A stretch of 64,000 bases of DNA, taken from contig CAZMXP010000026.1 of assembly GCA_964570285.1 (NCBI GenBank), positions 4,383-68,382 of the forward strand. The letters run 5' to 3'. The DNA comes from CAZMXP01 sp964570285 (lineage in GTDB: Bacteria; Planctomycetota; PLA2). Below are positions 33,782 to 41,599 of the stretch, piece by piece. How positions within the stretch are numbered: the first letter of the stretch is position 1; every line of letters starts with the position of its first letter. The notes under the pieces were generated by a model that worked only from the letters and a program-made list of their open reading frames with translations, was not told where the DNA came from and did no database searches. The position numbers and the translations under genes are program-made.

Positions 33782-35667
33782 CGTGTCCCCCACGATACTC
33801 CCGCGCGACGACTGCCGGGCCCGGCCGCGGGGGCGCCGTACGCGGCCGCCTCGTGGCGCGAGGTGGCCGCCTCGAGTCCCGCGAGGCGTTCGGGGCGGAG
33901 CGGCAGCAGGCGCGCGCGGGAGAGGAATTCGCGCGGCGTCTCGCCCGGGGCGAGCGCGAGCCCCGAGCGGCGGATCGCGCGCCGGTAGGCGCGCTCGACC
34001 GCGGGAGTGCGCAGCGCGCGGCGCAGGCGGAGGCCGGCGAGGAGCGCGAGCAGCGCGAGGGCGGCCAGCCACGCGTGACGCCCGGCGAACGCGAGCGCCC
34101 GGAGGCGGCCCTTGCCGCTGAAGCCGGTCACCCGCTCCCAGAGCGCGCTCCCCCAGGCCCGCAGCCGCCGGAGGAGCCAGACCCCGTCGCTCGCCTCGGT
34201 GTCGTCCGCCGCGGGGGTCGCGTCCGCGACATACCAGCCGCTCTCGGGGTCGAGCACCTCGACCCAGGCGTGCGCGTGCTTCTCGCGCACCGTCAGCGTG
34301 CCGGTCTCCTCCTCCCACTCCTCCGAGCGGTAGCCGGTCACGAGGCGACAGGGGATCGCGAGCGACCGCAACATCACGGCAAGGAGGGTGGCGAAGTACT
34401 CGCAGTGCGCCCCGGCGCCCCCGTGCACGAACTCCTCCAGATCCCGCGCGGCCTCGGGGGAGCCCGCGGGCAGGTAGCGGTAGCGGGAGGCGAGCATCGA
34501 GCGCAGCCGCGCGACGACCTCCTGTGGACGCGCCGCGTCGCCGGCCTGCGCCTCGAGCGCGAGCTGGCGCGCGAGCGGGGGCACGTGGCCGGGATCCACC
34601 CGGAGGTGCGTGGCCACGTTGTGGCTCCAGCCCGGGGGCGCGCGCAGGGACTCCCGCCGGTCGGCGCGCACGAGATCGACCTCGTACGCGACGGGCCGCG
34701 GCGCCTTCGAGCAGTGCAGCGTCAGGTCGGCGCTCTCCTGCACGAGCAGGTCCCGCTCCGGTTCCCTCACGCGCACGGCGGCGCTGCTGAGCGGCGCGAA
34801 CAGGCGGCCCGCGGTCGCGCTGGCCAGCTCGACGTCCACCGTCGCCCCCCGCGCCCCCCCCGCATCGCGCTCGAAACGGTTGGGTCCCGTCCGGCGCCAC
34901 GGTCCCTGCGCCACGACGCGGCCGGCCGGTTGCCAGTCGCTCCCGTCGAAGTGGTCGAGCGTCGCGCCGCGCCAGTAGGGGGGCACGTCGGCGCGCACGC
35001 CGCTCTTCAGGCGGGCGCGGAAGACCACGCGCTCGCTCGCGCGCACGCCCGCGTTCCGGTCGAGACTCACCTTCTCGCTGAAGTCGACCCTGCCCGCACC
35101 GGCGGCGTGGCGGAGCGCATCGCCCAGCAGCCCGCGCCGCTGGAAGTCGCGAGGCACGAGGAGGAACGCGCCGAACGCGAGCGCCAGCAGCAGCGCGGCG
35201 CGGCCCAGCGCGGGCAGCAGCGGCGCGCGCCCTGTGGCCTCGACCTCCAGCGCGACGACGAGCAGCGGCGCGTAGACGAGGAAGACGAGGCAATAGCCGA
35301 GGTCGAACGAGAGAAAGCTCGTCACGACCGCGATCAGGAAGGAGTTGAAGTAGAGCAGGTCCGGCTTCTGGCCGCGCCCGAGGTTGTTGATCAGGTGCAC
35401 TTGGCAGAAGCTCGCGAGCAGGAGCCCGTCCTCGAGCAGGTGCGCCGGGCCCGAGGCGCGCAGATGCAACACCAGCAGTCCGAAGACGCCGAGCACCGCG
35501 AGGTTCCAGACCGCGCGGAACGAGAGCCGGTGGGCGAAGCGCGCGAGCAGCGGCGAGGCCAGGGTCAGCGCGGCGAGCGCGAGGATCCACGAGGGGCGCG
35601 CCGCCTCGGTGATGTGGACGAAGGCCAGGCTGGCGAGGACGAGGCCGAGGAGCGAGAGTCGTCTCAT
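33778..35667 (-). CDS. Transglutaminase-like membrane protein (TgpA/DUF3488 type)
   Basis: 629 residues, ATG 35667 overlapping the DUF58 stop (ATGA). The N-terminal 190 residues carry about six transmembrane helices, as in DUF3488. A periplasmic region is followed by the transglutaminase core: Cys in GAGAHCEYFATLLAVMLRSL (with the RLVTGYR strand), His in EKHAHAWVEV, and Asp in YVADATPA, so the Cys-His-Asp triad is intact. One more helix (AWLAALALLALLAGL) is followed by a C-terminal DUF4129-like cytoplasmic tail. It belongs to the classic MoxR-DUF58-TgpA gene set. Members act on peptide or peptidoglycan-linked substrates in the periplasm; the substrate here is not known. Confidence 0.93.
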   Translation of the reverse strand: MRRLSLLGLVLASLAFVHITEAARPSWILALAALTLASPLLARFAHRLSFRAVWNLAVLGVFGLLVLHLRASGPAHLLEDGLLLASFCQVHLINNLGRGQKPDLLYFNSFLIAVVTSFLSFDLGYCLVFLVYAPLLVVALEVEATGRAPLLPALGRAALLLALAFGAFLLVPRDFQRRGLLGDALRHAAGAGRVDFSEKVSLDRNAGVRASERVVFRARLKSGVRADVPPYWRGATLDHFDGSDWQPAGRVVAQGPWRRTGPNRFERDAGGARGATVDVELASATAGRLFAPLSSAAVRVREPERDLLVQESADLTLHCSKAPRPVAYEVDLVRADRRESLRAPPGWSHNVATHLRVDPGHVPPLARQLALEAQAGDAARPQEVVARLRSMLASRYRYLPAGSPEAARDLEEFVHGGAGAHCEYFATLLAVMLRSLAIPCRLVTGYRSEEWEEETGTLTVREKHAHAWVEVLDPESGWYVADATPAADDTEASDGVWLLRRLRAWGSALWERVTGFSGKGRLRALAFAGRHAWLAALALLALLAGLRLRRALRTPAVERAYRRAIRRSGLALAPGETPREFLSRARLLPLRPERLAGLEAATSRHEAAAYGAPAAGPGSRRAGVSWGTR

Positions 35668-36611
35668 AGCCGTCGCGTCCCGGGCGAGGTGGGGGGGGGC
35701 GGGGGGGCGGAGAGGGGGAGGCATTGCGCGGAGGCGAGGAAGCGCAGGCACTCCTCCCAGGGCCGATGGGTGTCGCCGAAGGTCGCGGCGAGCCCTTGCG
35801 TGTGGATCGTGAGCGGCTCCTTGGACGCCCTCGCCTCCAGCACGAGTGCGGTCAGGAGCGCGAGCGCCTGCTCCAGCGACTCCGCGTCGCGGCGCCGGTC
35901 CAGGACGGCCTCGCGCCCAGCCGCGGCGGCCCCGGCCCACTCCTGGACGACGAAGGCGCCGCGCCGCGCGCTCGCCTTCCAGTGGATGCGCCGGGGGTCA
36001 TCGCCGTCGCGGAACTCGCGCAGCCCGCTGGGCTGGAGGCCGCCGTCGAGGTCTCCCGCGAGATCCGCGTCGCGGCCCGCGGCCCCCCCGGTTCTCGACT
36101 GGTCGGCGGGGAGGGGATAGACGACGAAGTCGGCGGGGGCGCGCAGCGGCACCGAGAGGCGGAAGAGGCCGGTGGGCCAGACGGACTCGAGTGCCGCCCG
36201 GCTGACCCGGTAGATGCCGCGTCCGAGGGGCGGAAGCTGATCGAAGGCCACGCCCCGCGTCCCCCCGGGCCCCTCGAACACCACCCGGAGCCGCGGCGCG
36301 CGAAGTGCCCCGGCACCCTCCGCCGCCACCCGCATGCTCGCCCCTACCCCTGCCGCCGTCGCGGGGATCGCCCCTACCCCTGCCGCCGTCGCGGGGATAT
36401 CCAGGTGCCAGGTAATTCCGCCGCGGCCGGTGCGGGCCGTCCACCCGAGAGTGCGGGCCGTCCACCCGAAAGAGAGCGCTCCGAGGAGTGTGAGGAAGGT
36501 GAGGAGAAGGAAGAAGAGGTTGCTGTACGGGGTGGCGAGAAAGGCGGCGACGAGCAGCAGCCAGAAGAGGAGAAACTTCACCCCGAGCGCCGTGGGACGG
36601 GGCAGGTTCAC
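35664..36611 (-). CDS. DUF58 protein (vWA-like) with in-frame repeat insertions
   Basis: 315 residues from GTG 36611, overlapping the MoxR stop (GTGA). Two N-terminal hydrophobic helices (LLFWLLLVAAFLA and LFFLLLTFLTLLGAL) are followed by a beta domain and the DUF58 signature (FRDGDDPRRIHWKASARRG). After residue 50 the sequence departs from family norms. FGWTARTLGWTARTGRGGITW arises from a 21-bp tandem duplication (36430-36471) plus a REP-like motif (36404-36424), and IPATAAGVGA occurs twice from a 30-bp tandem duplication (36339-36398). All changes keep the frame. The Pro-rich C-terminus (PPPPPTSP) comes from a long G-run. DUF58 proteins work with MoxR ATPases, possibly as cell-envelope assembly factors. 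Confidence 0.9.
   Translation of the reverse strand: MNLPRPTALGVKFLLFWLLLVAAFLATPYSNLFFLLLTFLTLLGALSFGWTARTLGWTARTGRGGITWHLDIPATAAGVGAIPATAAGVGASMRVAAEGAGALRAPRLRVVFEGPGGTRGVAFDQLPPLGRGIYRVSRAALESVWPTGLFRLSVPLRAPADFVVYPLPADQSRTGGAAGRDADLAGDLDGGLQPSGLREFRDGDDPRRIHWKASARRGAFVVQEWAGAAAAGREAVLDRRRDAESLEQALALLTALVLEARASKEPLTIHTQGLAATFGDTHRPWEECLRFLASAQCLPLSAPPPPPTSPGTRRL
36339..36398 (-). repeat. In-frame 30-bp tandem duplication in the DUF58 gene
   Basis: Two identical 30-bp units (36339-36368 and 36369-36398) each encode ten residues, giving the repeated peptide IPATAAGVGA. It directly adjoins the REP-like motif at 36404. Confidence 0.9.
36404..36424 (-). repeat. REP-like motif, copy 2, inside the DUF58 gene
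   Basis: GCGGCGG-AA-TTACCTGGCAC on the minus strand, read in frame as GRGGITWHL of the DUF58 protein. Confidence 0.7.
36430..36471 (-). repeat. In-frame 21-bp tandem duplication in the DUF58 gene
   Basis: Two 21-bp units differing at one base (36430-36450 and 36451-36471) each give GWTART or LGWTART in the protein. They adjoin REP-like copy 2. Confidence 0.8.
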
Positions 36612-37558
36612 AGCGCCACGGGGACGCTGGCGACGATGCCCGCGAGGAGCTCATCCGCGTTCCCGCCTCCCTTGAGGACGAGGCGGTGGGCCAGCGCCGG
36701 GACCGCGACCGCCTTCAGGTCGTCGGGCAGCACGTAGAGCCGCCCCTGCAGCAGCGCCCGCGCCCGCGCCGCGCGGAGCCAGGTAATCCCGCCGCGGGGG
36801 CTCGCGCCGAGCGCGACGGCTTCATGGGAGCGGGTGGCGTCGATGACCTGGTAGGCGTAGGTGGCGATCGCTTCCCGGACCGCCACCCCCTCCGCCTGGC
36901 GCATCAGTTCGAGGAGCGTGTCCCGACTCAGCACGGGCGCGAGCTCGGCGAGCGAGGCTTCGGGGTCTCGTCCCGCGTAGAGGCCGACCTCCTCGTGCGC
37001 GCCCGGGTATCCGAGGCGGACGCGGACCAGGAAGCGGTCGAGCGCGGCCTCCGGGAGGGGATAGGTGCCGTGGAATTCGATCGGGTTTCTCGTCGCGAGC
37101 ACGAAGAAGGGATGGGCGAGCTCGCGCGGTGCCCCCTCGACGGAGACGCGGCCGCTCTCCATCGCCTCGAGGAGGCAGGAGAGCGTGCGCGGGCTCGTGC
37201 GGTTGATCTCGTCGGCCAGCACGAGATGCGAGAAGAGCGGCCCCTCGACGAAAGTGAACTGCTCTCGCCCGGGGCGCCACACCGAGGAGCCGACGATGTC
37301 GCTGGGCATGAGATCGTTCGTGAACTGGATGCGCTTGAAGTCGAGGTCGACGAGCCGCGCGAGCGAGCGCGCGAGCAGCGTCTTGCCGGTGCCGGGGATC
37401 CCCTCGATCAGGACGTGCCCGCGCGCCAGCAGGGCGACCAGGATCGGCTCGATGACCTCGTCGCCGAGAGCCATCACCGACCGCAGTCGCTCCCGGATCG
37501 CGCTGCCCGCCTCGGGCGCCGATAGCCCGAGCCCCGCCCCTGCGCTGCTTCGGCTCAT
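36608..37558 (-). CDS. MoxR-family AAA+ ATPase
   Basis: 316 residues from ATG 37558, with AGGTGG close upstream; GTG 37564 is possible. AAA_3/MoxR hallmarks are all present: Walker A GIPGTGKT, DLMPSDIVGSSVWRPG, Walker B LVLADEINRTSP, sensor 1 ATRNPIEFHGTYPLPEAALDRF (sensor and Arg finger), and a C-terminal lid with ASPRGGITWLRAARAR. In most MoxR proteins the last motif reads more like SPRALLALLRAA. The GITW part comes from a REP-like motif at 36776-36795. It probably remodels or chaperones the products encoded downstream. It is the first gene of the MoxR-DUF58-transglutaminase-serpin-beta-helix run; 379 bp separate it from the RAYT gene. Confidence 0.95.
   Translation of the reverse strand: MSRSSAGAGLGLSAPEAGSAIRERLRSVMALGDEVIEPILVALLARGHVLIEGIPGTGKTLLARSLARLVDLDFKRIQFTNDLMPSDIVGSSVWRPGREQFTFVEGPLFSHLVLADEINRTSPRTLSCLLEAMESGRVSVEGAPRELAHPFFVLATRNPIEFHGTYPLPEAALDRFLVRVRLGYPGAHEEVGLYAGRDPEASLAELAPVLSRDTLLELMRQAEGVAVREAIATYAYQVIDATRSHEAVALGASPRGGITWLRAARARALLQGRLYVLPDDLKAVAVPALAHRLVLKGGGNADELLAGIVASVPVAL
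36776..36795 (-). repeat. REP-like motif, copy 3, inside the moxR-like gene
   Basis: GCGGCGG-GA-TTACCTGGCTC on the minus strand, one mismatch to the shared consensus. It is in frame within the sensor-2/lid region. Confidence 0.6.
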
Positions 37559-37938
37559 CCCCACCTATCGGCGCCGCTCGGTGCCAGGTAAAGCCGCCGC
37601 GCGTGGGAGCCCCGCCGGAAGCGGGAGCATGAGCTTGGGTTGCATTGGAGCTTGGGTTGCATTGAGGCTGAGTTGGGGGGCCAGGCCGACGGGTGCGGGC
37701 TGCGTGGCGGATTCACTGCCGCCATCCGGCGCCTCCGCCCAGGCAGACGGCGTGCTGGTCAGACGGCGCCCTCGATGGCAAGCGCGCCCCGACTTTGGGA
37801 GTGACGCTCGCGCGGCCATGCGTAGACGGGCCACGGCCAAGTCGTGCGGGGGGGCCCGCACCCGGCGCCGCGGCGTGACGGGAGACAGCATGCGAGGCCC
37901 CAGCAAGTCGGGCCCCGCGTTCGCGTCGAGGGACGACC
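37559..37938. other. 380-bp intergenic region between MoxR and RAYT genes
   Basis: Holds REP-like copy 4 and a 17-bp tandem duplication of gagcttgggttgcatt (37631-37646 and 37648-37663). No convincing gene was seen. A promoter for the MoxR run should be here, but no consensus elements stand out. Confidence 0.5.
37580..37600 (-). repeat. REP-like motif, copy 4, left flank of the RAYT element
   Basis: GCGGCGG-CT-TTACCTGGCACC on the minus strand, 22 bp upstream of the MoxR start. It is inverted relative to the two copies at the other side of the transposase gene (39033 and 39078). Confidence 0.75.
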
Positions 37939-38988
37939 CTAGGCGCGGGCAGGCACCTCGCCCGCGTCCACGAGGTGTCTTGGCGCGTGGCCGCGCCGCG
38001 CCGCGGCGAGGGCCAACGCCGCAAGTCGGGCGGCGAGGTTCTCGTAGCGGGCATGGTCGCGGAGAAGCCTCGCGTGGTCGCGCACGTCCCTGCCGCTCGT
38101 GCCGGGGTGCCGGCCGCCGCGCATGCCGATCTCGTCGTGCGTGGTGCCCGCGAGCATGCGTAGCAGGCCGGCGCGCAGCGCGTGCCATGCGTCCTTGGTG
38201 GCGCTCTTGAAGAGGCCGAGGATCGGCCCCAGCTTCCCACGGGCCTTCCGCAGCAAGCGGTCCACGCGCGCAGCGATGCAGACCGGGCGCCAAGGCCGCG
38301 TGCCGTCGGCGAGTTTCGCCTTGCGGAACCCCCAGCGCACGACCCTCGCGTTGCCGGCGTGTGCGAGGACGACGTCCTCGATCTTGTCCGGCTGGCGCTC
38401 CCGGAAGCTCCGCTCGATCCACTTGCGGAAGTCCTCCTCGACCTTGATGGGGAAAGCGGAGAGCAGGCGGTCCCTTCGGGTCTCTCCCTTCCCCCGGGCC
38501 CCCATCTCTGCGTCGGTCCAGGAGGTCTCGAGCCAGACCGGCCGCCTCTCCCTCGTCAGGTGCGCCGCGCTCGACCAGCGGTGGAGCGTCGAATCGGCGA
38601 GGACGGCGGCCGCGACCGGGTTGTCGTGGATGTAGGAGACGACGTTGCGGCGGTGCTCGAGGGTTTCGACCGGGAAGGAGCGGAAGCGCCCCCGGAAGAG
38701 GGGGCCATCGCGGCCGCGTGTGCGGTTGAAGTGGCGGGTGTATCGGTGCTGGATGCGGCGCATGGCCTCGGAGAGTTGGCCGTTGACGCTGCGCACGAGG
38801 ATGTGGAAGTGTGTGAGCATGTTGCAGTAGGCGTGGACCTCGATGCGCCCGGCGCGGACCTCGCGGGCGACGAGAGAGAGGAAAAAGCGGTGGTCGGCGG
38901 GGCCTTCGAACAGGGTGCGTTTCGCGAGGGCGCGGTTCATGAGGTGGTGGAAGGTGTCGGGGGCGTCGCGGCGGGGGAGACGGGGCAT
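37939..38988 (-). CDS. REP-associated tyrosine transposase (RAYT, Y1/HUH family)
   Basis: 349 residues from ATG 38988, with GGAGG seven bases upstream. N-terminal Y1 transposase domain: MNRA segment, HUH motif THFHILVR (His60, His62), candidate catalytic Tyr83 in HRYTRHFNR, and RGRDGPLFRGRFRSF and YIHDNPVAA, all diagnostic of the TnpA_REP/RAYT group. The HUH nuclease acts on single-stranded DNA hairpins at REP sequences. The C-terminal part (about 200-349) is long for the family, basic, and may bind DNA. It stands alone on the minus strand and is flanked on both sides by inverted copies of a short motif that also recurs in nearby genes. The catalytic residues look intact. Confidence 0.93.
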   Translation of the reverse strand: MPRLPRRDAPDTFHHLMNRALAKRTLFEGPADHRFFLSLVAREVRAGRIEVHAYCNMLTHFHILVRSVNGQLSEAMRRIQHRYTRHFNRTRGRDGPLFRGRFRSFPVETLEHRRNVVSYIHDNPVAAAVLADSTLHRWSSAAHLTRERRPVWLETSWTDAEMGARGKGETRRDRLLSAFPIKVEEDFRKWIERSFRERQPDKIEDVVLAHAGNARVVRWGFRKAKLADGTRPWRPVCIAARVDRLLRKARGKLGPILGLFKSATKDAWHALRAGLLRMLAGTTHDEIGMRGGRHPGTSGRDVRDHARLLRDHARYENLAARLAALALAAARRGHAPRHLVDAGEVPARA

Positions 38989-39032
38989 GCGTGGACCTCC
39001 ACCTAATAAAGACGCGCGGTGGTGTCACGGCC

Positions 39033-39052
39033 GCGGCGGCGTTACCTGGCAC
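39033..39052 (+). repeat. REP-like motif, copy 5, right flank of the RAYT element
   Basis: GCGGCGG-CG-TTACCTGGCAC, 45 bp upstream of the RAYT start codon. A direct ggcacggtatcc duplication follows (about 39049-39072). Confidence 0.75.
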
Positions 39053-39077
39053 GGTATCCGGCACGGTATCCCCGGCG

Positions 39078-39097
39078 GCGGCGGCGTTACCTGGCAC
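39078..39097 (+). repeat. REP-like motif, copy 6, right flank of the RAYT element
   Basis: Identical in its 20 bases to copy 5 and in the same orientation, 45 bp further on. Confidence 0.75.
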
Positions 39098-39164
39098 CGT
39101 AGTGCCGGGACCGGCGTTCGGAGCCGGCCCCGGCGGGGGCGTCGTGGACCGGGAGGAGGAGTCC

Positions 39165-40487
39165 CTACTCGGTCTCGACGCTGATCAGTTCGGAGCGTTC
39201 GCCGTCGTCGTTCGTCTCGAGCACGCGGCCGATGCCGGGGGCGTAGTACTTCCGCTCGGCGACGCCGGGCTCGAGCGGGGTGAAGTCGCGCGTCTTCAGG
39301 CAGTTCGCGAAGGTGCCGTGCGGGACGGTGACCGTCTCCCTCAGCGACTCCACCGCGCCCATGTCCTCCGCGACGCCCGCGTAGAACTCCTGGCGGTAGG
39401 CGAGGCCGACGATCGGGCCGGCGAGCATGATGATGCCCGCCACCGCGCCGTCCACGCCGGCCTCCCAGGAGCCCTCGGTCGAGACGAGGACGCCGTTCTC
39501 GTAGTCCTTGCTCTCCTCGCCGAGGTACCAGACGTTTCCGAAGAGGTCCTGCGCGAACCAGTCCAGCGTGTCCTCGATGAGCTCGCCGTCGAGCGTCACG
39601 ATGTCGCGCACGACGACGCACGTCACGCCGAGGATGACCTTGGTGGCGTGCAACACCTCGACCTCCGTCGTCTCGGTGCCCTCGTCGGTCTCCTTCTCGT
39701 AGGTGAACGTGGTGCCGGGCACGAGGGGGAAGAGGGGATTGTCGACGCCGGGGACGAAGAGCGCCGGGTTGAACGGCGGGTTGTACTCCACGTAGACGAG
39801 CTCGATCCGCGACCCGTCCTGCTCCACCTCGAGGACCGTGCCGATGCCCGGCGCGTAGAACTTGTTCTCCACGGGCCCGGGATCGAGCGGATTCCAGTCC
39901 TCCGTCCTCACGCAGCCGGTGAACGCGGCCAGCGGCGTCGCGGCCGTCGCGCCCACGCCGACCACCTTGGCCTTGTCCTCGGCGATCCCGGGCGCGTTCT
40001 CCTGCGAGTAGAACATCCCGACCTGCGGAAGCGCGGGCATCACGATGCCCGGCTCGGCGCCACCCACGCCGGCCTCCCACGAGCCCCCGGTGCTGACGAC
40101 GACGCCGTTCTCGTAGTCGCGGGAGTCCTCGCCGAAGTACCAGACATTGCCGTCCTTGTCCTGGGCGAACCAGTCCTCCGCGATCTCGGCCAGCTCGCCG
40201 TCGATCGTCTCCGTGAAGCGGGCGACGACGCAGAGCACTCCGGCCACGGTCCGCGTCAGCGTGGTGACCTCCACCTCGATCACGACGTGGCCGTCGGCCG
40301 TGTCGCCCTCGTAGTGGAACTTGGATCCGGGCATCAGCGGGAAGAAGGGGTTGTCCACCGGCGAGCCGAGGAAGTTCGCCGCGGAGAAGGGGATGGCGAC
40401 GGCGATCTGGCGGACGCCGCCGCGGTTCGTGCAGGCGCCGAGCGCGCCGAGCGGAACGAGAAGCAGGAGCAGTCGAAGGGTGCGCAT
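39165..40487 (-). CDS. Lipoprotein with two tandem copies of a ~200-residue domain
   Basis: 440 residues from ATG 40487, with AAGGAG upstream; a longer frame to 40517 lacks support. Lipoprotein signal MRTLRLLLLLVPLGALGAC (lipid Cys19). The mature protein is two copies of one domain, about 25-225 and 228-440. Each has DNPFFPLMPGSKFHYEG or DNPLFPLVPGTTFTYEK, then DWFAQDKDGNVWYFGE or DWFAQDLFGNVWYLGE, DYENGVVVST or DYENGVLVST, SWEAGV, and KFYAPGIGTVLE or KYYAPGIGRVLE. Each copy also has a Cys before a short TEDW or KTRDF motif. Similar single-domain lipoproteins occur in many bacteria with no assigned role. A beta-rich binding fold is likely. It is monocistronic as far as can be seen. Confidence 0.8.
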   Translation of the reverse strand: MRTLRLLLLLVPLGALGACTNRGGVRQIAVAIPFSAANFLGSPVDNPFFPLMPGSKFHYEGDTADGHVVIEVEVTTLTRTVAGVLCVVARFTETIDGELAEIAEDWFAQDKDGNVWYFGEDSRDYENGVVVSTGGSWEAGVGGAEPGIVMPALPQVGMFYSQENAPGIAEDKAKVVGVGATAATPLAAFTGCVRTEDWNPLDPGPVENKFYAPGIGTVLEVEQDGSRIELVYVEYNPPFNPALFVPGVDNPLFPLVPGTTFTYEKETDEGTETTEVEVLHATKVILGVTCVVVRDIVTLDGELIEDTLDWFAQDLFGNVWYLGEESKDYENGVLVSTEGSWEAGVDGAVAGIIMLAGPIVGLAYRQEFYAGVAEDMGAVESLRETVTVPHGTFANCLKTRDFTPLEPGVAERKYYAPGIGRVLETNDDGERSELISVETE

Positions 40488-40614
40488 GGGGGTCTCCTTG
40501 TTTGTGTTTGAATCCACGCGCAGGCTAGGGGCTCAACCTGAGCGGTCGCTGAGGCGGACGCGAGAATCCGCGCCACCGCCGCGACCGCAGGCGACGCGGC
40601 GCGCCCCGACGGCG

Positions 40615-41523
40615 CTACGCGCCGGCAAGCCGCGCGCGCGCCCACCGCAGCAGTTCGTCGCGCGCCCAGACGAGCAGGTAGTGCGTCGGCAGGTACTTGC
40701 CCTCGTGGAAGAGGCGGCGGCGCCACTCCGAGCGCGCGAGCGCATCGACGAGGCTGCTCCCGAAGGTGCCCACGCGGAAGGCGTGCCCCCCGTTCTCGAC
40801 GACGCGCCGGCGCATGTAGGCGAGGCGGGGGCTCACCTCCTCCATGCGCGGGTCGTAGAACCAGCTGCTCCCGAACATCCCGCGCACGCGCGGCGCGCGC
40901 TCCAGCATGTCGGCGATGCGCGCGCAGCAGCGGTCCCAGCCCTCGGGATGGAATTCGCCGAGCGTCTCGAGATGCGTGTGCACCTCGAAGAACGGGGCGA
41001 ACCCCCCGCATCGCAGGAAGAAGCGCGTCGCGCGCGCGCACTGCCGCGCGCCGCCGCGGAAGAGGATGCCCCGCGGGACCCCGGAGGCGATCTCGACCAC
41101 GCGCGCGCCGCACGGATAGAGCCACAGCGCGCACGTGGCCAGATCCTTCAGGAAGCTGTCGCACTCCAGCCGGTGGAATCCGGGGCGCCCCTCGCGGATC
41201 CGGGCCAGCATGCGCTCGAACTCCGACTCGAACACCGCACGCACCGACGGCGGGATGGGCACCGCCGGCATCCTCCACGGGAAGTCGCGGATCAGGACCG
41301 CCTGCGCCAGCCGGTGGTACTCCTCGAGGACCCCCGGCCCCTCCGCCGCCTCGATCCCCGCGCTCACGTCGCGCACGCGGTCGGCGATCCGCCCGTACCC
41401 GCTTCCCCCGCGCGGCGGGCAAAGCCGCTCGATCCAGTCCGCGAGCGGCCAGCGCCGCAGCAGGGCCGGCGCCGCGGCGCGCAGGCTGCCCTCCAGATCC
41501 GCCGCCACCTGGTGAGCGCTCAT
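40615..41523 (-). CDS. Conserved-looking soluble protein of unknown function
   Basis: 302 residues from ATG 41523. There is no signal peptide or transmembrane segment. It is rich in Arg and Trp, with several Cys (SFLKDLATCALWLYPCGARV, LRCGG, WDRCCARI) that could bind metal. Motifs that look family-defining include PPSVRAVFESEFERML, HLETLGEFHPEGWDRCC, SSWFYDP and VGTFGSSLVDALARSEWRRRL. I do not recognise the family. It lies between a lipoprotein gene and a hydrolase gene, all on the minus strand but 76-127 bp apart, so co-transcription is uncertain. Confidence 0.65.
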   Translation of the reverse strand: MSAHQVAADLEGSLRAAAPALLRRWPLADWIERLCPPRGGSGYGRIADRVRDVSAGIEAAEGPGVLEEYHRLAQAVLIRDFPWRMPAVPIPPSVRAVFESEFERMLARIREGRPGFHRLECDSFLKDLATCALWLYPCGARVVEIASGVPRGILFRGGARQCARATRFFLRCGGFAPFFEVHTHLETLGEFHPEGWDRCCARIADMLERAPRVRGMFGSSWFYDPRMEEVSPRLAYMRRRVVENGGHAFRVGTFGSSLVDALARSEWRRRLFHEGKYLPTHYLLVWARDELLRWARARLAGA

Positions 41524-41599
41524 CGCGCCCCGGAGCCTAGTCCTATGCGCGGCGCACCGCAAGCGCAGGGGGGCGGATGCGTGGGGGGCTCGGGGGCGG

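Noticed and set aside
36339..36471. CRISPR-like tandem repeats
   Set aside because: Two copies each, directly adjacent without spacers, and in frame inside a gene.
37565..39097. Long open frame antisense and out of frame across the RAYT gene and the MoxR upstream region
   Set aside because: Its product is Pro/Arg-rich with no domain pattern; the other frame encodes a clear RAYT with intact HUH motif.
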